Positions 17,178 to 24,654 of a stretch of DNA of 37,934 nucleotides are shown here, piece by piece. This DNA comes from Alphaproteobacteria bacterium UBA3773 (lineage in GTDB: Bacteria; Pseudomonadota; Alphaproteobacteria; RF32; CAG-239), in contig DFFP01000031.1 of assembly GCA_002372275.1 (NCBI GenBank), forward strand, positions 1-37,934. The letters run 5' to 3'. The notes under the pieces were generated by a model, which saw only the letters and a program-made list of their open reading frames with translations, searched no databases and was not told the origin of the DNA. A program made the position numbers and the translations under genes. The first letter of the stretch is position 1. The number at the start of each line of letters is the position of its first letter.

Positions 17178-17834
17178 TCACTGATACTGGCGGATGATCG
17201 AACTTAAAATTCCTTGAACCTTAACTCTGTCGGCAGAAAGTTTTTTTGTTTGATATTCTTTGTTGCATGGGACAAGCCAAACTTCATCACCTTTTTTTTG
17301 TAAAATTTTAAGCGTGGCTTCCGTATTGTCAACAAGTGCAACAACAATAGCTCCCGATTCGGCTGTGTCCGCCTTTTTGATAATGGCCGTATCACCGTTC
17401 ATAATTCCGGCTTCAATCATCGAATCTCCTTCGATTTTTAAGGCATAGTAACGCCCTTTGGCAACCATTTCAAAAGGAACGGAGATTGTTTCGGTTTCGT
17501 TTGCAATCGCTTCAATCGGTGTGCCGGCAGCAATTTTTCCGTAAAGAGGAATTTGAGCCGCTGAATGAGACAAAGCAATTTCACGTTTTTTTTCTTCTTC
17601 TATAATCGCGGCCGGTTTGAATTTCGGTAATCTTAAAACCTCTAGCGCGCGGGCTTTATGCGGAAGTTTTCGTATAAATTCGCGCTCCTCCAGTGCCGCA
17701 ATTAAGGCATGAATCCCCGATTTGGACTTTAAGCCGATCGCATTTTTCATTTCATCAAATGAGGGAGAACACCCCGTTTCTTTTGTCATCTTGTTGATAA
17801 ACATCAACAGTTTGTATTGTTTCTCGGTAAGCAT
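17178..17834 (-). CDS. lexA: SOS repressor LexA
   Basis: The 218-residue repressor controls DNA-damage genes and cleaves itself when RecA filaments form. An N-terminal winged HTH (about 1-68) is followed by the S24 peptidase domain. The cleavage site is A103-G104 (KIAAGTP), the nucleophile is S138 (GDSMIEAG) and the general base K176 (EATLKIL). All are intact. An alphaproteobacterial operator lies 27 bases upstream within the promoter, so it is autoregulated. The following response-regulator gene overlaps or nearly overlaps its stop, and rnd follows. Confidence 0.97.
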   Translation of the reverse strand: MLTEKQYKLLMFINKMTKETGCSPSFDEMKNAIGLKSKSGIHALIAALEEREFIRKLPHKARALEVLRLPKFKPAAIIEEEKKREIALSHSAAQIPLYGKIAAGTPIEAIANETETISVPFEMVAKGRYYALKIEGDSMIEAGIMNGDTAIIKKADTAESGAIVVALVDNTEATLKILQKKGDEVWLVPCNKEYQTKKLSADRVKVQGILSSIIRQYQ

Positions 17835-17860
17835 GTGAACCCTTTTAAAAACTAAAATAT

Positions 17861-17875
17861 GTTCTACTTTAGTTC
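17861..17875. promoter_or_regulatory. LexA operator (SOS box), GTTC-N7-GTTC
   Basis: GTTC-TACTTTA-GTTC on the plus strand, an exact match to the direct-repeat SOS box known for alphaproteobacterial LexA. It covers the -10 region of the lexA promoter, so bound LexA would block RNA polymerase. Confidence 0.9.
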
Positions 17876-17895
17876 TTTTTGAAATGTCTTGTCAA
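17866..17895 (-). promoter_or_regulatory. lexA promoter
   Basis: Minus strand TTGACA (17895-17890), 18-base spacer, TAAAGT (17871-17866) inside the SOS box. The -35 box begins 11 bases after the stop of the upstream gene. Confidence 0.7.
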
Positions 17896-17905
17896 GAATT
17901 TATTC

Positions 17906-18310
17906 TTATCTTTCGCTCATTGTTTTTTGTTCAAGATTTAAGAAACGATTATATTCTGCTCTTTCAGGGTCATTATAGTGAATGTTCAGCTGTGTGGAAT
18001 CAAAATAATAAATGCCGACAATTCCGATCAGAAATGAAATCGTCAGTAAAAACCACTGCTTAATCATATTGAAAAATGTTTGAACCCAATCGACATGTTT
18101 GTAATTGTCTTTATAGTTGCGTCGATAAAGAAATGTGTAACAAAAGGCCCAGCCTAAAAAGCCGAGATATAATCTGTAATCCATGCAAAGGCCGTATAAC
18201 TGGTTAAGCGGCATAAAAATATAAGAAAGAACACCGCCCAAAAGCCCGAAAAAAACAGATGGTTTGAGTAAAATGCCGTAAATGAGAAAATTCCATATGG
18301 TGCTGATCAT
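17906..18310 (-). CDS. Small multi-pass membrane protein, function unknown
   Basis: The 134-residue protein has three to four hydrophobic segments (FFGLLGGVLSYIFMPLNQLY, LYLGFLGWAFCYTFLY, WFLLTISFLIGIVGIYYF) and a charged C-terminal tail, rich in Glu, Arg and Asn. I do not recognise it. Its start overlaps the glmM stop by 4 bases (ATGA), so it is translationally coupled to glmM. No terminator separates it from lexA, so some read-through into lexA is possible. Confidence 0.72.
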   Translation of the reverse strand: MISTIWNFLIYGILLKPSVFFGLLGGVLSYIFMPLNQLYGLCMDYRLYLGFLGWAFCYTFLYRRNYKDNYKHVDWVQTFFNMIKQWFLLTISFLIGIVGIYYFDSTQLNIHYNDPERAEYNRFLNLEQKTMSER

Positions 18311-19662
18311 TTTGATCTCCTTAATTTTTCAATAGCGTTATTTAATTTAAGTCCGATGGTTTGTACTATATTTTCGTCTTCGCCTTCGATTCGGATTTTA
18401 ATGACAGGTTCTGTGCCCGACGGGCGAACGATGACAGAGCCCTTGCCTGTAAGTTGATTTTGAGCTTCTTTAACCAATCGGCCGATTTCGGGCGAATCGA
18501 AAATTTCGGACATCTCTTCTCTTGTTGTAAACCGAATGCTTTTCACAATGCAAGGACATTTTTTGAAAACGGGGAATATTTCACTTGATGATCGGCCGTC
18601 TTCTTTTAAGGCAAGGCAGGTTAAAATCCCCGTAATGAGAGCATCCCCCGTTCGGGCATAATCTGAAAGAACAATGTGTCCCGATTCTTCACCGCCAATA
18701 TTCGCATTTATTTTGCGCATTTCATCTATCACGTAGCGCTCGCCGACAGCTGTGCGATAAAAATTGATGCCCAGTCCATGTAAGTATTTTTCAAGTCCCA
18801 AATTGGACCAGATGGTCGCAACAACAGCGTTAGCGGTTAATTTGTTGTGTTTTTTTAAATAAGTGGCCAAAAAGGCAATAATCTGGTCACCGTCAATTTT
18901 TTGACCCTCCGAATCGACAACAATGATTCTGTCACCATCTCCGTCAACGGCAATGCCTAAATGGGCATGACTCTCTATGACAACCTGACAAAGGTGTTCG
19001 GTGTGTTGCGAACCGCAGTTTTCATTGATGTTGTAGCCGTTTGGCTCATTTGAAAGCGTAATAATGCCGGCACCATACTCTTTGAAAATTTGAGGAAGTA
19101 TCTTGGAAAAAGCACCGTTGGCGCAATCAAGAACAAGACGAAGCCCTTTAAGAGGCGTTTCTTGCGAGGAAATGGAAAGAACGTTTTTGATGTATGTCGG
19201 CACGGAAGTTTTATCTTTATAAACTTTTCCGATGGCGTTCGGATCATGGGTAAAGGTTTGATCGGAAATAAGAAGTTCTTCAATTTTTTGTGTAAACGAA
19301 TCGGAAAATTTATCGCCGTACTTGTCAATTAACTTGATGCCGTTATCTTGATAAGGATTGTGAGAAGCCGTAATCATAATGCCCATATCAACATTCAAAT
19401 CGATGATTTGTGCGGTCACCAAAGGTGTGGGTACAACGCGCATTTTAACCACATCAACACCCATGGATGTAAAGCCTGCTGTTAAGGCCGCTTCTAACAT
19501 ATAACTTGAAACGCGTGTGTCTTTGGCAATCGCAACACGTTTTTGATTTTGACATACCAAAACGCTTAAAACTTCTGCCAAGCGAAAAGCAAATTCGGGT
19601 GTCATCGGAAAAGTACCCGCCACACCTCGAATACCGTCTGTGCCGAATAAATGATGGGACAT
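18307..19662 (-). CDS. glmM: Phosphoglucosamine mutase GlmM
   Basis: The 451-residue enzyme interconverts glucosamine-6-phosphate and glucosamine-1-phosphate on the way to UDP-GlcNAc for peptidoglycan and LPS. The phospho-serine is S100 in TASHNP. The metal loop is D240, D242 and D244 in DGDGDR, the sugar loop is GGEESGH, and the phosphate loop is RPSGTEP near the end. All are intact and the length is standard. The ATG at 19662 lies only about 30 bases after a strong terminator of the upstream gene, leaving little room for a promoter. A TGAAAGG site precedes the ATG. Confidence 0.97.
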   Translation of the reverse strand: MSHHLFGTDGIRGVAGTFPMTPEFAFRLAEVLSVLVCQNQKRVAIAKDTRVSSYMLEAALTAGFTSMGVDVVKMRVVPTPLVTAQIIDLNVDMGIMITASHNPYQDNGIKLIDKYGDKFSDSFTQKIEELLISDQTFTHDPNAIGKVYKDKTSVPTYIKNVLSISSQETPLKGLRLVLDCANGAFSKILPQIFKEYGAGIITLSNEPNGYNINENCGSQHTEHLCQVVIESHAHLGIAVDGDGDRIIVVDSEGQKIDGDQIIAFLATYLKKHNKLTANAVVATIWSNLGLEKYLHGLGINFYRTAVGERYVIDEMRKINANIGGEESGHIVLSDYARTGDALITGILTCLALKEDGRSSSEIFPVFKKCPCIVKSIRFTTREEMSEIFDSPEIGRLVKEAQNQLTGKGSVIVRPSGTEPVIKIRIEGEDENIVQTIGLKLNNAIEKLRRSK

Positions 19663-19691
19663 TAAAAAAACCTTTCAACAAAATAAAATAA

Positions 19692-19738
19692 AAAAAGGAG
19701 CCTTCTCGAAAATCGCTCGAAACACCAGGCTCCTTTTT
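19692..19738 (-). terminator. Intrinsic terminator between the OMP gene and glmM
   Basis: AAAAAGGAGCC pairs with GGCTCCTTTTT around a loop that itself holds a small TCGA hairpin; on the minus strand a long T-run follows the stem. It lies 16 bases after the OMP stop. Confidence 0.85.
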
Positions 19739-19753
19739 GAGGTGATCAACTCA

Positions 19754-20317
19754 TTAAAATACGTAACGAATACCGGCGTAAATTTCTTGAGCCGAGAGGT
19801 CGTAACCATGCGGTTTGTTAAAGTCGTAGTAACGATAACCGGCATCAACATTGAAACGGTTTGTGACTTTAAGTGATAAACCGCCGCCGATAGACCATGT
19901 GAATTTTGTGGTTTTCCACTTATCATGGATCCATGTGTTGTCGCGATCAAGGTATCTTACTCTTGTAAAACCGAGGCCGGCATTGACATATGGAGACCAC
20001 CAGTTAAAAGGTAAGACGTCATAATAAAAATTCCACATGTAAGAGTATGATTTAAGTTCTACTCTGTGATTGGATTTTTCATCCTCATTTTTTTCACGCC
20101 ATACGTATTCCAGTTCTGTTCTGAAATATTCATAGCGATAACCTAAAGCGCCGCTGAACATCATTTTGACAGAATCAAGATCGCCTTCAATCTTTTTCAT
20201 GTCATTTTTGAAGCCACCGCCGCGAAGTGCACCGTAAAAGCCGTCACATTCAGCGTGTGCAGGTAAACAAGATAATGCACAAACGGCAACGGTTGCTGCA
20301 AGTAAAAATTTTTTCAT
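19754..20317 (-). CDS. Outer membrane beta-barrel protein
   Basis: The protein has 187 residues. A signal peptide (MKKFLLAATVAVCALSCLPAHA) is followed by alternating amphipathic strands such as MMFSGALGYRYEYFRTELEY, PYVNAGLGFTRVRY and WSIGGGLSLKV, ending in an aromatic residue (AGIRYVF). This is the pattern of small 8-strand OmpA/OmpX-like or porin-family barrels. The specific role is unknown. Its AAGGAG ribosome site is strong and a strong terminator follows, so it is probably an abundant monocistronic product. Confidence 0.85.
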   Translation of the reverse strand: MKKFLLAATVAVCALSCLPAHAECDGFYGALRGGGFKNDMKKIEGDLDSVKMMFSGALGYRYEYFRTELEYVWREKNEDEKSNHRVELKSYSYMWNFYYDVLPFNWWSPYVNAGLGFTRVRYLDRDNTWIHDKWKTTKFTWSIGGGLSLKVTNRFNVDAGYRYYDFNKPHGYDLSAQEIYAGIRYVF

Positions 20318-20448
20318 AAGGTGTATACTCCTTAAATTAAGTTAAATCTCAAGGTTTATTAGATGATAAAATTACTTAAAATATGTTTAACACTGCAATA
20401 AAAGTTATAAAAATCTTGAAAATGAAATGAAGTTTGTGTAGCTTAAAT

Positions 20449-20852
20449 GTCGGGTGGCCGGACAGCTGCGCCGCGGAAAGTAAAATCCGATGGTGAGGAA
20501 AGTCCGGGCTTCATGGAAACAAAATACCGGATAACGTCCGGCCGGAGAGATCCGCGGGAAAGCGCCACAGAAAATACCGCCGAAAAATTTTTTCGGTAAG
20601 GGTGAAAAGGCGAGGTAAGAGCTCACCGCCGCTTTAGCAATAAGGCGGGCTTTAGGCAAGCCCTATTTGATGTAAGACCAAATGAGGATTATCAGGGGTT
20701 CTCCCTGACGGAGCGTTTCCACTCTGTCCAAAGGTAGGTCGCTTCAGGCAAATCGGCAACGGTTTGCATCAGATGAATAGCTGTCAGTGTCAGCTTTGCT
20801 TGTTTTAGCCAAAGCAATGACATGTACAAAACCCGGCTTACAGGCCACCAGT
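20449..20852 (+). ncRNA. rnpB: RNase P RNA, bacterial type A
   Basis: This is the catalytic RNA of RNase P, which matures tRNA 5' ends. Its conserved blocks are present in order: GAGGAAAGTCCGGGCT near 20495, ACAGAAAATACCGCC, AGGTAAGAGCTCACCGC, and the 3' block ACAAAACCCGGCTTACAGG. The ends pair as P1: GGTGGCC (20453-20459) with GGCCACC (20843-20849). The ends are set from P1 and may be off by a few bases. A possible promoter is TTGAAA (20416) with a weak -10 at 20439. The 3' end has a short T-run (20852-20857) and lies only about 20 bases before lpxC. Confidence 0.95.
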
Positions 20853-20872
20853 TTTTTGTTAAAGAGGGAAAT

Positions 20873-21715
20873 ATGGAACAACAAACTTTTGAGCACCAAT
20901 TTGAAATAGAGGGTATCGGACTGCACAGCGGTCAGCCTTCTGTTTTGACTTTTAAGCCTTCAGAACCCGATACGGGAATCGTATTCGCTCGTGATGGTGT
21001 TCGTATTCCGGCTTTGTTTTCAAATGTGTCGGATACCAGAAATTGTACCTGTCTTTCAAAAGACGGCGGGACCGCCTCAACTATTGAACATTTGATGTCC
21101 GCTTTATATATTGCGGGGGTGGATAATGTTTTAATCGAGTGCTCAAATGCCGAACTGCCGATTTTGGACGGAAGTGCCGAGCTCTTATTAAAAAAAATGA
21201 AACAGGTAGGTGTGAAAAAGCAAAAGGCAGAGAAAAAATTCTTGAAAGTTTTGAAGCCTGTTTCCTTTGAAGATGAAAAAGGCGCTTTTGTGCGATTGAA
21301 CCCTCGAAAAGAACATGGACTCCATATTCGATTCGAAATTGACTTTCCGTCTCCTGTGGTGGGGTATCAGCTTTTTGATGAGGATATCACGGAAGAATTA
21401 TTTGAAAAACAAATTGCACCTGCACGCACGTTTTGCGAAAAAAGTCAGATTGATTATTTAAAATCCGTCGGGCTGATTAAGGGGGGAAGCCTTGAAAATG
21501 CCGTGGTGCTCGATGGCGAGAAAATTTTGAACCCGGGCGGGTTTAAGGTTGAAAAAGAATGTGTATGTCATAAGGTTTTGGATTTAATCGGTGATTTATA
21601 TACATCAGGCTACTCAATGATCGCTGATGTTGAAGCGTTTAAGTCAGGACACAGGCATAATAATGAAGTTTTGAAAAAACTTTTTGAAAGTTGTGAGAAT
21701 TATGAGATTTTGTAA
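20873..21715 (+). CDS. lpxC: UDP-3-O-acyl-N-acetylglucosamine deacetylase LpxC
   Basis: The 280-residue zinc enzyme commits UDP-acyl-GlcNAc to lipid A synthesis, so the cell makes LPS. Zinc ligands are H73 (TIEHLMSAL), H233 and D237 (CHKVLDLIGD); the catalytic His is H260 (KSGHRHNN). The N-terminal EGIGLHSG is also typical. I start at 20873, with AGAGGG upstream; an earlier ATG at 20822 would be inside RNase P RNA. lpxC, bamD and recN follow one another here as in other alphaproteobacteria. The stop overlaps bamD by 14 bases. Confidence 0.96.
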   Translation: MEQQTFEHQFEIEGIGLHSGQPSVLTFKPSEPDTGIVFARDGVRIPALFSNVSDTRNCTCLSKDGGTASTIEHLMSALYIAGVDNVLIECSNAELPILDGSAELLLKKMKQVGVKKQKAEKKFLKVLKPVSFEDEKGAFVRLNPRKEHGLHIRFEIDFPSPVVGYQLFDEDITEELFEKQIAPARTFCEKSQIDYLKSVGLIKGGSLENAVVLDGEKILNPGGFKVEKECVCHKVLDLIGDLYTSGYSMIADVEAFKSGHRHNNEVLKKLFESCENYEIL

Positions 21716-22457
21716 AACATTCAATTTAAATCGGACGATTTTTATATTAACCGCTCTTTTGATGCTCGGGGCTTGTGCCTCAAAAAAAGAAGATACGAGC
21801 AAAATGACGGCTGAAGAAATTTATGTGAAAGGCTATCAGGCTTTAAGTAAAAAAAATTATGATAAGGCTGCAACCTATTTTGAAAAAGTGGAAACGGAAC
21901 ACCCGTATTCGAAATGGGCCGTTAAATCAAAATTGATGGGTGCTTATTCTTATTACAAAGATAAAAAATATGATGATGCGATTATGAGCTTGGATCGCTT
22001 TATTAAATATCACCCCGGTAATAAAGATATTGCTTATGCTTATTATTTGAAAGGCATTTGCTATTATGACCAGATTACGCCGGCTGAAAGAGATCAATCG
22101 AACTCGCGTATGGCCTATGATGCTTTAGGGGCAGTTGTGGTGATGTTTCCTGAAACAATGTACGCCGAAGATGCCAATCAAAAAATTAAGTTGACACTTG
22201 ATCATCAGGCAGCACAAGAAATGGATGTCGGGCGCTTTTATCTGAAAAATAAAAATTATTTGGCTGCCTTAAACCGCTTTGATATGGTTGTTCAAAAATA
22301 TCAAACAACAGTTCATGTGGAAGAAGCGCTTTATCGTGAGGTTGAAATTTACATCGCACTCGGTCTTGTCAATGAGGCCAAAAAAGCATATGCCGTTTTG
22401 AAATATAACTATCCGGACAGTAAATGGACACAAAAAGCTCAAAAGCTGATTGATTAA
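21702..22457 (+). CDS. bamD: Outer membrane assembly lipoprotein BamD
   Basis: This is a 251-residue lipoprotein with signal and lipobox LGAC (Cys about residue 24). Repeated TPR helices follow (AEEIYVKGYQALSKKNYDKA, AIMSLDRFIKYHPGNKD, NRFDMVVQKYQTTVHVEEAL), matching BamD/ComL, the essential partner of BamA in barrel insertion. The ATG at 21702 overlaps the end of lpxC; a TTG at 21684 is a less likely start. bamB is at 4.9-6.2 kb. Position between lpxC and recN supports the call. Confidence 0.93.
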   Translation: MRFCKTFNLNRTIFILTALLMLGACASKKEDTSKMTAEEIYVKGYQALSKKNYDKAATYFEKVETEHPYSKWAVKSKLMGAYSYYKDKKYDDAIMSLDRFIKYHPGNKDIAYAYYLKGICYYDQITPAERDQSNSRMAYDALGAVVVMFPETMYAEDANQKIKLTLDHQAAQEMDVGRFYLKNKNYLAALNRFDMVVQKYQTTVHVEEALYREVEIYIALGLVNEAKKAYAVLKYNYPDSKWTQKAQKLID

Positions 22458-22460
22458 AAT

Positions 22461-24122
22461 ATGTTATCGCGTCTTCTTATTCATAATGTTGTTTTAATTG
22501 AAAAACTGGACCTTGATTTTAAAAAAGGACTGACGATTTTTTCGGGCGAAACAGGTGCCGGAAAATCGGTTTTGCTTTCTGCTGTTGCAATGGTTTTGGG
22601 TGGGCGCGCGGATGCCTCGATGATCAGAACCGGGGCTGATAAGTTGTCGGTCGAGGCAACCTTTGAAGTAAACCTTGAAAATAAGGCTTTTTGGGATTTA
22701 ATATATCAAAATGAGCTGGAAGTTGAAAATAACGAGGTCGTGATTAAGCGCACGCTCTCTGCCGACGGAAAAAGCAAAATTTTTGTTTCGGATCAGGCTA
22801 TCAGCTTGAAACTCTTAAAACAAATCGGCGAAACACTTGCTGAAATCAACGGGCAATTTGAAAGTGTCGGTTTGCTTAAAGACAGCACGCATATTGACGT
22901 TTTGGACGCTTATGGCGATTATGCTAAAGAACGTTTGCAAACGGCCGATGATTTTAAAAATTATAAAAAAACAGAAGAAATGCTTTACCGTGAGCAAGCC
23001 GCTTATGAACAAAACAAACAAGAAAAAGAAACACTTGAGCATTATGCCGGTGAGCTTGAAAATGCCGGACTTTATGCGGGGGAAGAAATTGAGCTGAACC
23101 AAAAACGGGCGCAAATGATGAATGCCGAAAAGCTTTCAGCCGACTTAAATGAAGCTTATCGTTTTGTCAGGGGAGAAGAAATTGCAGGTGCAGTGCGGCA
23201 TGCACTCTCTGCTATCGGGCGAGCCAATCATTTAACAAACGGACAATATGATAATATTGAAACGCTCTTAAATGAGGCATTGTCCGGTTTTGATGAGGCC
23301 GCAGCCGAAATTGAAAAATCTGCCGCTGATTTGAGCTTTAATGAAAATGAAATCAATGCCGTTGAAGAAAGATTATATGCTCTCAAATCACTGGCACGAA
23401 AACATGGCGTTTGTGTGGAAGAATTGCCGGATGTTTTGGCTCAGATTAAATCAAAGCTTGAAACAATTCAAAATAATGAAAACGCGGTTTTAACACTTCA
23501 AAAAGAACAAAAAGTCGCCTTGGAAAAATATCTGAAAAGTGCGGATGTCCTTCATCAAAAACGCGTTGAGGCTGCAAAAAATTTGGAGTATCAAGTTGAA
23601 AATGAACTTCAATTTTTGAAGATGGAAAAAGCAAAATTTCGTGTTTTGATTCAAGACGGACTGATGAGCGAAAAAGGTTCGGACAATGTTAAATTTGAAG
23701 CTGCAACAAATGAAGGCGAGCCTTTCGAAGCCTTAAGTAAAATTGCCTCGGGTGGGGAGTTGTCACGTTTTATGCTGGCACTGAAGGTTTGTTTAGCCGG
23801 TCAGAGCGGGGTGGAAACGCTGATTTTTGACGAGATAGACAGCGGCGTTGGCGGTGCTGTGGCCGAGGCGGTTGGAAACAGACTTCAAAAATTGTCGCAA
23901 AACGTGCAGGTGATGGCTGTGACACATTCGCCGCAAATTTCGGCTTTCAGTCAAACACATTTTAAGGTTGAGAAAAAAACAATCGACGGAAAAGTGATGA
24001 CAACTGTTCGCAGGCTCGACGAAAATGAAAAGAAAGAAGAAATTGCACGAATGTTATCCGGCGAGATTGTTTCTGATGAAGCACGCGCCGCGGCCGAAAA
24101 ATTGATTTATGGTGATAAATAA
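22461..24122 (+). CDS. recN: DNA repair protein RecN
   Basis: The 553-residue SMC-like ATPase acts in double-strand break repair. Its Walker A motif is GETGAGKSV at about 28-36, followed by LGGRADASMIRTGADKLSVE. A central helical coiled-coil region runs from about 150 to 390. The ABC signature is SGGELSRFMLALK and Walker B is LIFDEIDSGVGG. Length is standard. It starts 3 bases after the bamD stop. I see no LexA operator directly before it, so any SOS control would need to act on the whole lpxC operon or through a site I did not find. Confidence 0.96.
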   Translation: MLSRLLIHNVVLIEKLDLDFKKGLTIFSGETGAGKSVLLSAVAMVLGGRADASMIRTGADKLSVEATFEVNLENKAFWDLIYQNELEVENNEVVIKRTLSADGKSKIFVSDQAISLKLLKQIGETLAEINGQFESVGLLKDSTHIDVLDAYGDYAKERLQTADDFKNYKKTEEMLYREQAAYEQNKQEKETLEHYAGELENAGLYAGEEIELNQKRAQMMNAEKLSADLNEAYRFVRGEEIAGAVRHALSAIGRANHLTNGQYDNIETLLNEALSGFDEAAAEIEKSAADLSFNENEINAVEERLYALKSLARKHGVCVEELPDVLAQIKSKLETIQNNENAVLTLQKEQKVALEKYLKSADVLHQKRVEAAKNLEYQVENELQFLKMEKAKFRVLIQDGLMSEKGSDNVKFEAATNEGEPFEALSKIASGGELSRFMLALKVCLAGQSGVETLIFDEIDSGVGGAVAEAVGNRLQKLSQNVQVMAVTHSPQISAFSQTHFKVEKKTIDGKVMTTVRRLDENEKKEEIARMLSGEIVSDEARAAAEKLIYGDK

Positions 24123-24127
24123 AGATC

Positions 24128-24158
24128 AGATCCCTGATGCACGGACGCTTTGTGCGCT
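24128..24158 (+). repeat. Truncated REP-like element
   Basis: GATCCCTGATGCACGGACGC resembles part of the element at 30970-30990 (GATCCCTTGATGCACGGACG) but lacks the closing CAAGGGATGACGG arm. It appears to be a decayed copy just after recN. Confidence 0.55.
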
Positions 24159-24201
24159 AAAGAAAGGGGTGGAAGACTTATTGAAGCCGATTTGTTTTAA
24201 C

Positions 24202-24229
24202 TTGATTTTAATGAAAAGCTTTTTATAAT
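24202..24229 (+). promoter_or_regulatory. Promoter of structured RNA copy A
   Basis: TTGATT (24202-24207), 16-base spacer, perfect TATAAT (24224-24229). The first hairpin of the RNA begins 8 bases downstream. Confidence 0.7.
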
Positions 24230-24236
24230 TCTATCT

Positions 24237-24395
24237 TGTAACCGGTTGGGTTACGGTGTTTAACAAACATCTTGCAAATAAAACTCCATTTAAGGGGAGT
24301 TTCCGATATAAGGGTTATACCACGAATAAGGAAATCTGTATTTGCACAGTTTGTTAACTCCCCGTTTTGAATTTATCAAAGCGGTTTTTGTTTTT
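24237..24395 (+). ncRNA. Structured small RNA, copy A, family not recognised
   Basis: An RNA of about 155-160 nt is inferred from a promoter, ordered hairpins and a terminator. P1 is GTAACC/GGTTAC (24238-24254). P2 is GGTGTTT/AAACATC (24255-24271). P3 is AACTCC/GGAGTT (24282-24301). Then come the islands ATAAGG (24308) and CACGAATAA (24321), and P4 CTGT/ACAG (24336-24349). TTTGTTAACTCCC (24350-24362) leads into the terminator CCGTTTTGA/TCAAAGCGG with T-runs to 24395. GGGGAGTT (24294-24301) can pair with AACTCC upstream or with all of AACTCCCC (24356-24363). Copy B at 37558 has the same plan. It could be a trans-acting sRNA or the leader of the HTH gene. It matches no class I know (6S, SRP, tmRNA, common riboswitches). 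Confidence 0.7.
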
Positions 24396-24423
24396 AAGTC
24401 AAAAAAAAGGAGTTAAAAAAAAT

Positions 24424-24654
24424 ATGCTTGGTGAAGATTTAAGAAGACAGCTCGGGTACCTGTTATGGTGCGAGCGGGCAAAACAGAACAAAAATATTAA
24501 GTGGGTGGCCGGTCAAGCAAGGATGAGCATTTTAAGTGTCGATTATTTAGAACACGGCAAAGGACATTTTAACTGGAAATTATATGAAAAACTAATGGTG
24601 CTTTATGGTAAAGAAGTACAAATGACGCTGGTTGATAAAGGGAAAGTGGAATAA
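24424..24654 (+). CDS. Small HTH (XRE-like) DNA-binding protein
   Basis: The 76-residue protein is one helix-turn-helix domain of Cro/CI type: LGYLLWCERAKQ, then the HTH IKWVAGQARMSILSVDYLEHG, where the VDYLEHG ending matches the usual IsxiEnG, then a last helix YEKLMVLYGKEVQ. I start at the ATG at 24424 with a strong AAGGAG; the frame runs further upstream but lies in the RNA terminator. The ribosome site GGAGTTAA (24409-24416) is the exact complement of TTAACTCC in the RNA just upstream. There is no toxin or phage gene beside it. Target genes are unknown. Confidence 0.72.
   Translation: MLGEDLRRQLGYLLWCERAKQNKNIKWVAGQARMSILSVDYLEHGKGHFNWKLYEKLMVLYGKEVQMTLVDKGKVE

Noticed and set aside
20405..20659. 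84-codon minus-strand frame
   Set aside because: It is antisense to the conserved 5' half of RNase P RNA.
24237..24395. RNA A considered as 6S RNA, SRP RNA or a known riboswitch
   Set aside because: Its ends do not pair as in 6S, the SRP GGAAGCAGCC core is absent, and no aptamer motif known to me is present.
24424..24654. HTH protein considered as the antitoxin of a toxin-antitoxin pair
   Set aside because: No toxin-sized partner gene is adjacent; the flanks are the RNA and a REP element.
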